A program made the translations under genes and the position numbers. This document shows, in pieces, positions 37,926 through 46,259 of a stretch of DNA of 55,120 nucleotides. Positions within the stretch are counted from its first letter, which is position 1; each line of letters begins with the position of its first letter. The stretch covers positions 1-55,120 of the forward strand of contig JAAYSE010000081.1 in the NCBI GenBank assembly GCA_012524135.1, given 5' to 3'. The stretch comes from Candidatus Epulonipiscium sp. (GTDB lineage: Bacteria > Bacillota > Clostridia > Lachnospirales > JAAYNZ01). A model generated the notes under the pieces. It was not told where the DNA came from and did no database searches. It was given only the letters and a program-made list of their open reading frames with translations.

Positions 37926-37927
37926 TA

Positions 37928-39016
37928 ATGGATAAAATATATGTGAATGGTCAACAAGCATCTTATCCTATTTATTTTGCAAAAGACTTTAGTTTTCTTT
38001 TAGACATCTTAGAAAAAACAGGATTTTTTAATCAAAAAATATGTATTGTTACAGATAAAAATGTAGATCATTACTATGGAAATCAATTATTATCATTATT
38101 ACAAACAAAATATAATGTAGTCTATAAATATGTATTTGCTCCTGGTGAAGAGAATAAAAATTTGAAAACTATTTATAATATGTATGATTTTTTCTTAAAA
38201 AAGCAATTGGATCGACAATCATTAATTATCGCTCTAGGTGGTGGAGTGGTTGGAGATATGGCTGGTTATGCAGCTGCTACCTTTATGCGTGGTATTTCTT
38301 TTATACAAATTCCTACATCTCTTTTATCACAAGTAGATAGTAGTGTAGGCGGAAAAGTAGGAGTTGATTTTCAAAAGCACAAAAATATTATTGGTTCTTT
38401 TTATCAACCTTCTTTTGTCTATATTAATATTTCAACTTTACAAACTTTACCTAACCGTGAATTACATGCTGGAATGGCAGAAGTGATTAAACATGGTTTA
38501 ATTTTAGATCCTCGATATTATGAATATGTAAAACTACATACAAAGGATATTTTACAACTTCATTTAGATACTTTAACAAAAATAGTTCGTCGTTCTTGTG
38601 AATTAAAAACTTTTATTGTGAATCAGGATGAAAAGGAAACAGGAATACGGGAAATTTTAAATTTTGGTCATACTTTTGGTCATGCCATTGAAACTTTACT
38701 GAATTTTAAATTACTTCATGGTGAATGTATATCTATAGGTATACTAGGTGCTGCTTACTTATCGTATCAATTAGGAAATATATCTATCCAAAATGTTCAT
38801 GATATTAAAGAAACATTGCTTTCTTATTCATTGCCAATTTATATTAATAGTATGAATAAAGATCAATTATATCAACAACTTTTTTTAGATAAAAAGGTCA
38901 AACAAAGTCAGTTGCATTTTGTTTTATTATCAGAAATAGGGAAATCTTTTTCCACTCCTGATGTATCAAAATCAGCAATTTATTCGGCAATAAATTATAT
39001 ATGTAAAACAAATTAA
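37928..39016 (+). CDS. aroB: 3-dehydroquinate synthase
   Basis: A 362-residue protein from ATG 37928, eight bases after AAGGAG; the track's ATG at 37922 is too close to that site. NAD-binding ALGGGVVGDMAGYAAATFMRG, PTSLLSQVDSSVGGKVGVD, GMAEVIKHG, NFGHTFGHAIE and the metal-binding His residues are intact. It catalyses the second shikimate-pathway step. No other aromatic genes are in the window; it lies between divIVA and a TraR/DksA protein, which is unusual for aroB. Confidence 0.95.
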   Translation: MDKIYVNGQQASYPIYFAKDFSFLLDILEKTGFFNQKICIVTDKNVDHYYGNQLLSLLQTKYNVVYKYVFAPGEENKNLKTIYNMYDFFLKKQLDRQSLIIALGGGVVGDMAGYAAATFMRGISFIQIPTSLLSQVDSSVGGKVGVDFQKHKNIIGSFYQPSFVYINISTLQTLPNRELHAGMAEVIKHGLILDPRYYEYVKLHTKDILQLHLDTLTKIVRRSCELKTFIVNQDEKETGIREILNFGHTFGHAIETLLNFKLLHGECISIGILGAAYLSYQLGNISIQNVHDIKETLLSYSLPIYINSMNKDQLYQQLFLDKKVKQSQLHFVLLSEIGKSFSTPDVSKSAIYSAINYICKTN

Positions 39017-39111
39017 TCATTATATATTTTCATATTTTGCCTATAAACTATTGTCATGTTTCTATAATTTTTACATATCCTAAGAATATTATTATTTTTA
39101 GGAGGAGTACT

Positions 39112-39678
39112 ATGCAACAAAAACAGTTAAAATATTTAACTAAACTATTGCTAAAACAAAAAAAAGAAATAGAAAAACAAGTTCAGGAATTTTCTACTAC
39201 ATGGATAAATGAACTTTCTTTATATGATAATCATCCTGCTGATATTGCATCTGAAACATATGAAATGGATAAAGAACGAACTCTTTACAACCATCAAAAA
39301 CGTGTTTTAGAAAAAATAAGAGAAAGTATTAAACAAATTAATTGTGGAACCTATGGTATTTGTAAAGTCTGTAAACAAGAGATACCTTTTGAAAGATTAG
39401 AAATAATACCTTATACCAATCTATGTTTTTTTTGTGCAAAAGAAACTAAATTTAAAGGACCTATAGATATAAAAAGATATCCTAATAAACGTACTCTTAC
39501 AAACCCTGATTTGGAATTTGTACAAAAATTACAATCGTATGGTTCCTCTGATAATATGCAGGATGTTATAGGCATGGAAGATTATGAAGACTTTTATGAA
39601 CAATATGATTTACAACATGAAGAAGATCCTATTGAGAAAATTTCTAATGAGGATTATAAAAAACAATTATATGATTAA
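39112..39678 (+). CDS. yteA: TraR/DksA-type zinc-finger protein (YteA-like)
   Basis: A 188-residue protein from ATG 39112 behind GGAGGAG; the track start at 39037 has no ribosome-binding site and adds 25 unlikely residues. The helical N-terminus includes NHPADIASETYEMDKERTL, and the C4 zinc finger is CGTYGICKVC ... NLCFFCAKE. Such proteins act on RNA polymerase or are spore/stress associated in Bacillus. The C-terminal ~60 residues are acidic. lspA follows after 53 bases. Confidence 0.88.
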   Translation: MQQKQLKYLTKLLLKQKKEIEKQVQEFSTTWINELSLYDNHPADIASETYEMDKERTLYNHQKRVLEKIRESIKQINCGTYGICKVCKQEIPFERLEIIPYTNLCFFCAKETKFKGPIDIKRYPNKRTLTNPDLEFVQKLQSYGSSDNMQDVIGMEDYEDFYEQYDLQHEEDPIEKISNEDYKKQLYD

Positions 39679-39731
39679 TGTTTTAAATTTATAAAACAAA
39701 ACTATGCTAATAGCATTAAAGGGAGAGAAAT

Positions 39732-40205
39732 ATGATAGGAGTATTTACAATCATTATTGTTTTTCTAGTGGCTATTGATCAAATTACAAAGTATCTAGCC
39801 CGTATTTATTTAAAACCTTTGGGAACAATCCCTTGTATACCTGATATTTTTCATTTGACTTTTGTGGAAAACCGTGGAGCTGCATTTGGAATACTACAAA
39901 ATAAAACTTGGTTTTTTATTATTATAACTATATTTATTTTAATGGGTATGATTTATTATTATAATATGTTACCTTCTACACCAAAATATAAATGGATTCG
40001 TATATCTTTTATTTTAATTATTGCAGGAGCTATTGGTAATTTAATTGATAGGATAAAACAAGGATATGTAATTGATTTTTTTGACTTTCGTCTTATTCAA
40101 TTTCCTGTATTCAATGTAGCAGATTGTTATGTTGTTGTTGGAACCTTTTTATTGGCTTACTTATTATTATTTGTAATAGAAGAAATACCTATGGAAAAGG
40201 AATAA
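39732..40205 (+). CDS. lspA: Lipoprotein signal peptidase
   Basis: A 157-residue protein with four hydrophobic segments and both aspartyl-protease boxes: VENRGAAFG, GAIGNLIDR (first catalytic Asp) and FNVADCYVVVG (second). It cleaves prolipoprotein signal peptides. The rluD gene follows six bases after its stop, the near-universal lspA-rluD pairing of Firmicutes. Confidence 0.97.
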   Translation: MIGVFTIIIVFLVAIDQITKYLARIYLKPLGTIPCIPDIFHLTFVENRGAAFGILQNKTWFFIIITIFILMGMIYYYNMLPSTPKYKWIRISFILIIAGAIGNLIDRIKQGYVIDFFDFRLIQFPVFNVADCYVVVGTFLLAYLLLFVIEEIPMEKE

Positions 40206-40211
40206 AATAAT

Positions 40212-41138
40212 ATGAATATATATACTTTTACTGTTTCTGATCAATATATAAATATACGTTTAGATCTTTTTTTATCTCAGCAACTACCTCAATACTCGAG
40301 ATCCTTTTTACAAAAATTGATTACTGATAAAAATATCTTGGTTAATGATAAAAAAACTAAAAGTAATTATAAATTACGTATAAATGATTTTGTGAAAGTA
40401 ACTATACCTTGCCCACAAAAGCTTATACTTAAAAGTGAAAATATTGATTTAAATATTATTTATGAAGATAACGATATTATTATTATCAATAAACCTCAAA
40501 ATATGGTTGTACATCCATCTAAAGGTCATTCTGTTGGTACTTTAGTAAATGGATTATTATATCATTATGGTAATAATCTTTCAACATGGAATGAGGATCC
40601 TTTGCGACCGGGTATTGTACATCGCATTGATAAAAATACTTCAGGAATACTTGTTGTTGCTAAAAATAATATAGCACATCAAAAACTGATACAACAAATT
40701 CAAAATCACACCATGACACGTATTTATCATACTATTGTTCTTCACAATATTAAAAATGACGAAGGAACGATTGATACATTAATAGATAGGCATCCCATTA
40801 ATCGAAAAAAAAGAGCAGTAGTTTCAGCACAAGGTAGAAGGGCTATTACTCATTATAAAGTTCTAGAACGTTTTGGACAGTATACTTATGTACAGACTCG
40901 TTTAGAAACAGGACGAACTCATCAAATTCGTGTTCATATGGCTTATATAGGACATCCTATCTTAGGAGATGTGATATATGGCCCAGGATCCATGCACTTT
41001 AATTTACAGGGACAAGTGCTCCATGCTAAATCTTTAGGCTTTATACATCCTTCTACCAATCAATATATGGAATTTGAAACTCCATTACCTATTTATTTTC
41101 AGGAAGTCTTACAATGGTTACGAAAAACATCGAAATAA
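40212..41138 (+). CDS. rluD: RluD-type 23S rRNA pseudouridine synthase
   Basis: A 308-residue protein with an N-terminal S4-like domain (about 15-75) and the catalytic motif HRIDKNTSGILVVAKN (Asp about 140), plus TRLETGRTHQIRVHMAYIGHPI. It belongs to the RluA family. Target positions cannot be read from sequence; RluD-like (1911/1915/1917) is the usual assignment for the gene next to lspA. A second RluA-family gene is at 45268. Confidence 0.93.
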   Translation: MNIYTFTVSDQYINIRLDLFLSQQLPQYSRSFLQKLITDKNILVNDKKTKSNYKLRINDFVKVTIPCPQKLILKSENIDLNIIYEDNDIIIINKPQNMVVHPSKGHSVGTLVNGLLYHYGNNLSTWNEDPLRPGIVHRIDKNTSGILVVAKNNIAHQKLIQQIQNHTMTRIYHTIVLHNIKNDEGTIDTLIDRHPINRKKRAVVSAQGRRAITHYKVLERFGQYTYVQTRLETGRTHQIRVHMAYIGHPILGDVIYGPGSMHFNLQGQVLHAKSLGFIHPSTNQYMEFETPLPIYFQEVLQWLRKTSK

Positions 41139-41141
41139 ATC

Positions 41142-41170
41142 TAGACAAAGATTTCTTTTTATGATACAGT
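41142..41170 (+). promoter_or_regulatory. Extended -10 promoter of pyrR-uraA
   Basis: TAGACA (41142-41147), 17 bases, TACAGT (41165-41170) preceded by TGA. Transcription would start about 30 bases before the PyrR-binding loop. Confidence 0.6.
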
Positions 41171-41203
41171 ATTTACGGATTAATAAAATATAGTTCCTTT
41201 AAG

Positions 41204-41308
41204 TTAGTCCAGAGAGACTAGTAAGGAGAAAAATTACTTTGTATATGGGGATCTTTGGGTCTTTATGTATTAAAATATAAAACTTCTTACAGTCATGTAA
41301 GAAGTTTT
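41204..41308 (+). promoter_or_regulatory. PyrR-dependent attenuator in the pyrR leader
   Basis: TTAGTCCAGAGAGACTAG (41204-41221) fits the PyrR-binding hairpin consensus (ARUCCNGNGAGGYU in the loop). It is followed by ~50 bases that could form an antiterminator and then a perfect terminator hairpin just before pyrR. Known logic: UMP-loaded PyrR binds the loop and favours termination. Confidence 0.8.
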
Positions 41309-41312
41309 TATT
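41279..41312 (+). terminator. Attenuator terminator before pyrR
   Basis: A perfect 12-bp stem AAAACTTCTTAC / GTAAGAAGTTTT with AGTCAT loop, followed by TATTTT, 22 bases before the pyrR ATG. Confidence 0.85.
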
Positions 41313-41330
41313 TTGTAAAGGAGAATAAAA

Positions 41331-41867
41331 ATGGCAATAAAAAAAGAAATTATGGATGAAAAAGCAATTCAACGTGCATTAACTCGTATTTCTCATGAAA
41401 TAATTGAAAAGAATAAAGGAGTTGAAAATGTAGTATTATTAGGAATAAAAACACGTGGAGTACCTTTGGCTTATCGAATTGCTAATAAAATTCAAGAAGT
41501 CGAAAATATAAACGTTCCTGTTGATATTTTAGACATTACTTTTTACAGAGATGACTTAGAAAAACGCTCATCTCAACCTATTGTACATAACAAATTGGCA
41601 GTAAATATTCAAGGTAAAACAATTGTATTAGTAGATGATGTTATTTTCACAGGAAGAACCTGTCGAGCTGCTTTAGATGCAGTAATGGATGCTGGACGGC
41701 CTGAATATATTCAACTTGCAGTATTAATTGATCGTGGACATCGTGAACTACCTTTACGTCCCGATTTTGTAGGTAAAAATGTACCTACTTCTAAAAAAGA
41801 AATAGTACATGTTTTATTACAAGAACATGATGGTGAAGATTGTGTTGTACTAGAAAAATCTTTATAA
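41331..41867 (+). CDS. pyrR: Bifunctional pyr operon regulator / uracil phosphoribosyltransferase PyrR
   Basis: A 178-residue PRTase-fold protein: ITFYRDDL, the PRPP loop [19 protein letters not shown] and [10 protein letters not shown] are PyrR signatures. It binds pyr leader RNA in a UMP-dependent way and has weak uracil PRTase activity. It is preceded by its own attenuator and followed by the uracil permease gene. The biosynthetic pyr genes are not in the window. Confidence 0.96.
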   Translation: MAIKKEIMDEKAIQRALTRISHEIIEKNKGVENVVLLGIKTRGVPLAYRIANKIQEVENINVPVDILDITFYRDDLEKRSSQPIVHNKLAVNIQGKTIVLVDDVIFTGRTCRAALDAVMDAGRPEYIQLAVLIDRGHRELPLRPDFVGKNVPTSKKEIVHVLLQEHDGEDCVVLEKSL

Positions 41868-41887
41868 AATTTAAGGAGGATGTACAA

Positions 41888-43162
41888 ATGACAAAAAATA
41901 ATCAAATCATAAATAATAATAATATAATAATTTCTCCAGCAAAAAAAATAATATTGGGTCTGCAACATGTATTAGCAATGTTTGGTGCCACAGTATTAGT
42001 ACCTTTTTTAACAGGATTAGATCCATCTATATCTATTTTATGTGCAGGTATTGGAACTCTTATTTTTCATTTGTGTACAAAAGGAAAAGTTCCCGTGTTT
42101 TTAGGTTCAAGTTTTGCTTTTATTGGAGCTATTGCTTTAACTTTATCTCAACATGGAATTGGCGTTGTTAAAGGTGGAATTATTGCAGCAGGACTTATTT
42201 ATGTTATTATGTCTTATATTATTAAAAAATTTGGAGTAAATACTGTTCATTCATTTTTTCCGCCCATTGTAACAGGACCTATTGTAATGGTTATCGGACT
42301 ACGTTTGAGTCCAACTGCTTTACAAATGAGTGGTTATTTTTATGATACTAAAGCTCAAGTAAGTGAAATAAACCCTAAATATTTATTAATTGCAGGTATT
42401 GTTGTTATCACAATGATCCTTGTATCTATTTTTGCTAAAGGTTTTTTTAAATTAGTTCCCATTTTAATTTCTGTTTTAGTAGGTTATTTTGTTTCTATTT
42501 TATTCGGATTAGTTGAATTTGAACCTATCAAAGAAGCGGCATGGTTTGGTTTTTCTCCTATTGCATGGGAACATATAAAAACTTTTCCCGTTTTCAATCT
42601 AACAGGAATTTTAGCGATCGCTCCAATTGCCCTAGTTGTATTTATTGAACATATAGGTGACATTACAACAAATGGAGCTGTTGTTGGAAAAGACTTTTTC
42701 ATTGATCCTGGTATTCATCGTACTATGCTAGGAGATGGATTGGCAACGATTGTAGCCGGATTCTTAGGTGGCCCTGCCAATACAACTTATAGTGAAAATA
42801 CAGGAGTTCTTGCTGTTACAAAAGTATATGACCCTAGTATTTTACGAATTGCTGCTATTTTTGCTATTATATTAAGTTTTATTGGAAAATTTGGAGCCAT
42901 TATTCGTTCTATTCCTAATCCTGTTATGGGGGGAATTAGTATTATTTTATTTGGTATGATTGCCAGTGTTGGTGTTCGAACCTTAATAGAATCAAAATTA
43001 GAATTTAGTTATAGCAGAAATCTTATTATTTCATCACTTATTTTGGTATTAGGTATAGCAATTCAAGAAGTTCCTATTGTTGAAGGAATTAGTATTTCTG
43101 GTTTGGCTATTGCAGCCCTTGTTGGAGTTATATTAAATAAAATTTTACCTGAAAATATTTAA
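41888..43162 (+). CDS. uraA: Uracil permease
   Basis: A 424-residue NCS2-family transporter from ATG 41888 behind AAGGAGG; the track start lies in pyrR. It has about 14 hydrophobic segments, with LGLQHVLAMFGATVLVP at the start, FLGSSFAFIGA, FIEHIGDITTNGAVVGKDFF and GGPANTTYSENTGVLAVT with the substrate-binding Glu residues. It imports uracil by proton symport and is co-regulated with pyrR by attenuation. Confidence 0.95.
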   Translation: MTKNNQIINNNNIIISPAKKIILGLQHVLAMFGATVLVPFLTGLDPSISILCAGIGTLIFHLCTKGKVPVFLGSSFAFIGAIALTLSQHGIGVVKGGIIAAGLIYVIMSYIIKKFGVNTVHSFFPPIVTGPIVMVIGLRLSPTALQMSGYFYDTKAQVSEINPKYLLIAGIVVITMILVSIFAKGFFKLVPILISVLVGYFVSILFGLVEFEPIKEAAWFGFSPIAWEHIKTFPVFNLTGILAIAPIALVVFIEHIGDITTNGAVVGKDFFIDPGIHRTMLGDGLATIVAGFLGGPANTTYSENTGVLAVTKVYDPSILRIAAIFAIILSFIGKFGAIIRSIPNPVMGGISIILFGMIASVGVRTLIESKLEFSYSRNLIISSLILVLGIAIQEVPIVEGISISGLAIAALVGVILNKILPENI

Positions 43163-43218
43163 TATAATTATATGATCACTCCTTTTGTAATAGAAAAGAT
43201 TTCACAATTTATAATTTG

Positions 43219-43246
43219 TGGACATACACTATATTACAAGTATAAT
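43219..43246 (+). promoter_or_regulatory. Probable promoter of the Cu/Zn SOD gene
   Basis: TGGACA (43219-43224), 16 bases, TATAAT (43241-43246), 31 bases before the ATG. No clear terminator was seen between uraA and this site. Confidence 0.55.
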
Positions 43247-43276
43247 TAGTTTCTATTATTTAGGAGGGATTAAATA

Positions 43277-43759
43277 ATGTTAGAATACAATACACAATTA
43301 TCTAAAGCTATTGCGTACATTCGTGGTGGCCCATTAGCACCTCAACTTCAGGGAATTATTGTTTTTAGAGATGTTCCTAATGGAGTAGAAATATATGTAC
43401 ACATACAGGGTTTACCAGCGTATCAACCTAGTCAATCTGGAAAGTCACCGATTGGACCTCATGGTTTTCATATTCATGAATTTGGGAATTGTAATATAGG
43501 TGATGTAGAAGAACCTTTTTTATCAGCGGGGGGACATTGGAATCCTGATCATCAACCCCATGGTAATCATGCTGGTGATTTTCCAGTATTATTTTCTAAT
43601 CATGGCACTGCAAAAATGTCATTTTTCACCAATCGGTTTACTGTTAATGATATTATTGGGAAAAGTATTATTATCCATGAGTCACCAGATGATTATCGCA
43701 CACAACCTGCAGGTAATTCAGGTAAAAGATTGGCTTGTGGCATTATACAACAACTATAA
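43277..43759 (+). CDS. sodC: Cu/Zn superoxide dismutase-family protein without signal peptide
   Basis: A 160-residue protein carrying every Cu/Zn-SOD ligand position by eye: GFHIHEFGNC (His 65, 67; Cys 72), GGHWNP (His 87), PHGNHAGD (His 95, 98; Asp 101), IIIHE (His 134), and KRLACG (Arg 151, Cys 154). So an active copper/zinc enzyme is plausible. It begins directly with the barrel and has no signal peptide or lipobox, unlike most bacterial SodC. AGGAGGG and a promoter precede it and a strong terminator follows, so it is a single-gene unit. A spore or cytosolic role is inference. Confidence 0.9.
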   Translation: MLEYNTQLSKAIAYIRGGPLAPQLQGIIVFRDVPNGVEIYVHIQGLPAYQPSQSGKSPIGPHGFHIHEFGNCNIGDVEEPFLSAGGHWNPDHQPHGNHAGDFPVLFSNHGTAKMSFFTNRFTVNDIIGKSIIIHESPDDYRTQPAGNSGKRLACGIIQQL

Positions 43760-43760
43760 T

Positions 43761-43798
43761 ATAAAAAACTCTCCTAGATTTCTAAGAGAGTTTTTTAT
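43761..43798. terminator. Long hairpin terminator after sodC
   Basis: An 18-bp stem ATAAAAAACTCTCCTAGA / TCTAAGAGAGTTTTTTAT with one mismatch and a 2-nt loop. It is A-rich before and T-rich after, so it could work in both directions. Confidence 0.85.
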
Positions 43799-43869
43799 AT
43801 TATTTCTTAAATGCCCTTTTCTTTCTTTCTATTTTTTGTTACACTTAATTACGAAGTGGAAATGGAGGA

Positions 43870-44637
43870 ATGAAAATGAACTATAAAAATAAAGTAATAC
43901 TTGTGACAGGTGGTGGGCAAGGGATTGGAGCATGTATTGCAAAATCCTATGCTCAAAAAGGTGCATTTGTGATTATCTGCGATGTAGATGAAGAAGCAGG
44001 AAAAGAAACAGAAGCCTATATATTAGACCAAAATCAATCGTGTTTATTTATTCATGTCGATTTAAGTAAGCCTAAGAGCATTGAAAAAATGATGGAAACG
44101 ATCTCTAATCGTTTTGAAAGAATTGATATTCTTATTAATAACGCAGCTATTTCTTGTGGTGGTACTTTATGTAGTAGGCCGATTGAAGAGTGGAATCATG
44201 TTATTGCAGTAAATTTAACAGGCCCTTACTTAGTAACCAAATCAATAATTCCTTTTATGTATAATGAAGGCGGAAATATTATTAATATTATATCTACTCG
44301 TGCACTAATGTCTGAACCACATACGGAACCCTATTCCGCATCTAAAGGAGGATTATTAGCACTTACGCATTCTTTAGCAGCTAGTTTAGGACCCAAAATA
44401 CGAGTTAATGCAATTAGTCCAGGTTGGATTGATGTATCGCAATGGAAAAAACAAAAAGATAGAAAGTTTATTCATTTATCAGAAAATGATCATGCACAAC
44501 ATTTAGTAGGAAGAGTAGGAGTTCCAGAAGATATTGCTCATGCTTGCCTTTTCCTTACATCAGAAGAAGCTAGCTTTATTACAGGTACTAATTTGATTAT
44601 TGATGGTGGTATGACCATTAAGATGATTTATGAATAA
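43870..44637 (+). CDS. SDR-family NAD(P)-dependent oxidoreductase
   Basis: A 255-residue classical short-chain dehydrogenase: TGGGQGIG cofactor motif (about 14-21), an Asp at the end of the second strand (CDVDE, suggesting NAD preference), NNAA, the catalytic Ser in IISTRA and YSASK (Tyr/Lys), plus the C-terminal GTNLIIDGG. The substrate cannot be told. Two in-frame ATGs (43870, 43876) follow GGAGGA. The small membrane protein gene starts 12 bases after its stop, probably in the same transcript. Confidence 0.92.
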   Translation: MKMNYKNKVILVTGGGQGIGACIAKSYAQKGAFVIICDVDEEAGKETEAYILDQNQSCLFIHVDLSKPKSIEKMMETISNRFERIDILINNAAISCGGTLCSRPIEEWNHVIAVNLTGPYLVTKSIIPFMYNEGGNIINIISTRALMSEPHTEPYSASKGGLLALTHSLAASLGPKIRVNAISPGWIDVSQWKKQKDRKFIHLSENDHAQHLVGRVGVPEDIAHACLFLTSEEASFITGTNLIIDGGMTIKMIYE

Positions 44638-44649
44638 GGAGTTTTTAAA

Positions 44650-45210
44650 ATGGCAATGATAAAACGAAATCCTCAATATTTAAAAGAACAGAAAAAAAAA
44701 TATATTTTTTATACATTCATTTTATTAGTATTAATGTTATCTAACTATGTTTTTGGTTTATGGTTAACCAAAACTTCAAAAAATATATTTACAATAGTTT
44801 CAGTATTTTTTATTTTAGGTGTGGCACAAATGAGTGCTCGACTTGTTGTTTATCTTCCTTATAAAGATCCTCAAAAAGATTGGTTAGATCAATTTAAAGA
44901 TTTACCTGAATCCTATATTTTATGGAATAGTGCATTGATTACCAATGGACAAAAAAATGCATATTTTGATAGTTTACTTATAAGTAATTCAAAAATATAC
45001 TGTCTCAAACAAATAATGCCTTCTAAAAGTGAACAGTTGGAAACTATTATAATTTCCATTTTTGAAAAAAGAGGACTGGAAGATTCTTTAGAATTTATTT
45101 ATGGAAATCAAAAAGTAAGTTCTCTAATTTCTCAACTAAAAAAGAAACAATGTACAAATATATCTCAGCAAAAAGAATTTATACGAATTATTCGTATGTA
45201 TTCTTTATAA
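44650..45210 (+). CDS. Membrane protein of unknown function, two N-terminal TM segments
   Basis: A 186-residue protein with a basic start, two hydrophobic segments (about 19-40 and 46-68) and a cytosolic domain of about 115 residues (LPYKDPQKDWLDQFKDLPES to the end). No known motif is recognised. AAGGAG precedes the ATG. It lies between the SDR gene and an RluA-family gene. Confidence 0.75.
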   Translation: MAMIKRNPQYLKEQKKKYIFYTFILLVLMLSNYVFGLWLTKTSKNIFTIVSVFFILGVAQMSARLVVYLPYKDPQKDWLDQFKDLPESYILWNSALITNGQKNAYFDSLLISNSKIYCLKQIMPSKSEQLETIIISIFEKRGLEDSLEFIYGNQKVSSLISQLKKKQCTNISQQKEFIRIIRMYSL

Positions 45211-45267
45211 ATATATAATTTTTTAGTATATAAATAGTTATTAATAATTAAAACAAAGGGAGAGTCT

Positions 45268-46230
45268 ATGAAAGAATTAATCATTCAGACTAATGATAAA
45301 GATCAACGATTAGATAAGTTTTTAATGAAATATATGCATTTAGCTCCAAAAAGTTTTATTTACAAAATGCTTAGGAAAAAAAGAATTAAATATAATAATA
45401 AAAAAGCTATAGGAAATGAAATAATAAATGCAGGAGATAAAATACAATTTTATCTCCATGAAGAAACGATAAAAAAATTTCAAGAAAATGTAGCCTCCAA
45501 AATTTACCCAATGAACCTAACATTTAAAGTTATTTACGAAGATGAAAATATTTTAATTTGTGATAAACCTGTTGGTTTGTTAGTTCATCCAGATCAAGTG
45601 AATCAAAAAAACACATTATTAAATCAAGTTTTATATTATTTATATAAAAATTCTGAATATAATCCAGAACAAGAACAAGGTTTTATTCCAGGATTATGTA
45701 ACCGCTTAGATAGAAATACAAGTGGTTTAGTTATCGTGGGAAAAAATTTAAGTACCCTACAAGAAATTAATAAATTATTTAAATATCAAAAAATAGATCG
45801 CTATTATATGACAGTAGTTAAAGGGAAAATTATAAAAAAAGGAGAATTAGTAGATTATTATTCTAAAGATTATAATCAAAATAAAGGAAAACTGCATAAG
45901 AATCCTATCAAACAAAGTAAATTAATGAAAACATTTTATTCTCCAATTAAATGTGGATCTCAGAATACGTTGTTAGAAGTCAAGCTTATTACGGGACGTA
46001 CTCATCAAATTCGGTTACATTTATCTTCTATAGGACATCCTATCGCAGGAGATCCAAAATATGGAGATCTAAAATGGAATCAACAATTATATATGCAGTA
46101 TAAAATAAATCATCAATTATTACATGCATATAAAATAAAATTTTCAATGATGTCTAATCATTTACAATATTTAAATGGAAAAGAATTTATTTCTTATCCA
46201 CCAAAAATATTTTATCAAATAATGGAGTAA
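45268..46230 (+). CDS. RluA-family pseudouridine synthase (second copy in window)
   Basis: A 320-residue protein with an S4-like N-terminus (DQRLDKFLMKYM ... MLRKKRIKYNNKKA) and the catalytic motif NRLDRNTSGLVIVGKN (Asp about 148), then VKLITGRTHQIRLHLSSIGHPIAGD. It differs clearly from the rluD product at 40212. RluC-like is likely but the target uridines are not predictable. AAAGGGAGAG precedes the ATG. It converges on the alpha-solenoid gene with only 29 bases between the two stops and no visible hairpin. Confidence 0.92.
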   Translation: MKELIIQTNDKDQRLDKFLMKYMHLAPKSFIYKMLRKKRIKYNNKKAIGNEIINAGDKIQFYLHEETIKKFQENVASKIYPMNLTFKVIYEDENILICDKPVGLLVHPDQVNQKNTLLNQVLYYLYKNSEYNPEQEQGFIPGLCNRLDRNTSGLVIVGKNLSTLQEINKLFKYQKIDRYYMTVVKGKIIKKGELVDYYSKDYNQNKGKLHKNPIKQSKLMKTFYSPIKCGSQNTLLEVKLITGRTHQIRLHLSSIGHPIAGDPKYGDLKWNQQLYMQYKINHQLLHAYKIKFSMMSNHLQYLNGKEFISYPPKIFYQIME

Positions 46231-46259
46231 GGAATTATTTGTATTTAAATTTTAATTTA

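Noticed and set aside
39700-39722. ATGCT-AAT-AGCAT hairpin before lspA considered as a terminator
   Set aside because: Only five base pairs and no T-tract.
43203-43220. Imperfect CACAA-N8-TTGTG repeat near the sodC promoter, considered as a Rex site
   Set aside because: The half-sites are in the wrong order and spacing for Rex (TTGTGA-N6-TCACAA), and the centre is not symmetrical.
43560-43886. 108-residue plus-strand ORF overlapping sodC
   Set aside because: It is out of frame with sodC, lacks a ribosome-binding site and runs through the sodC terminator.
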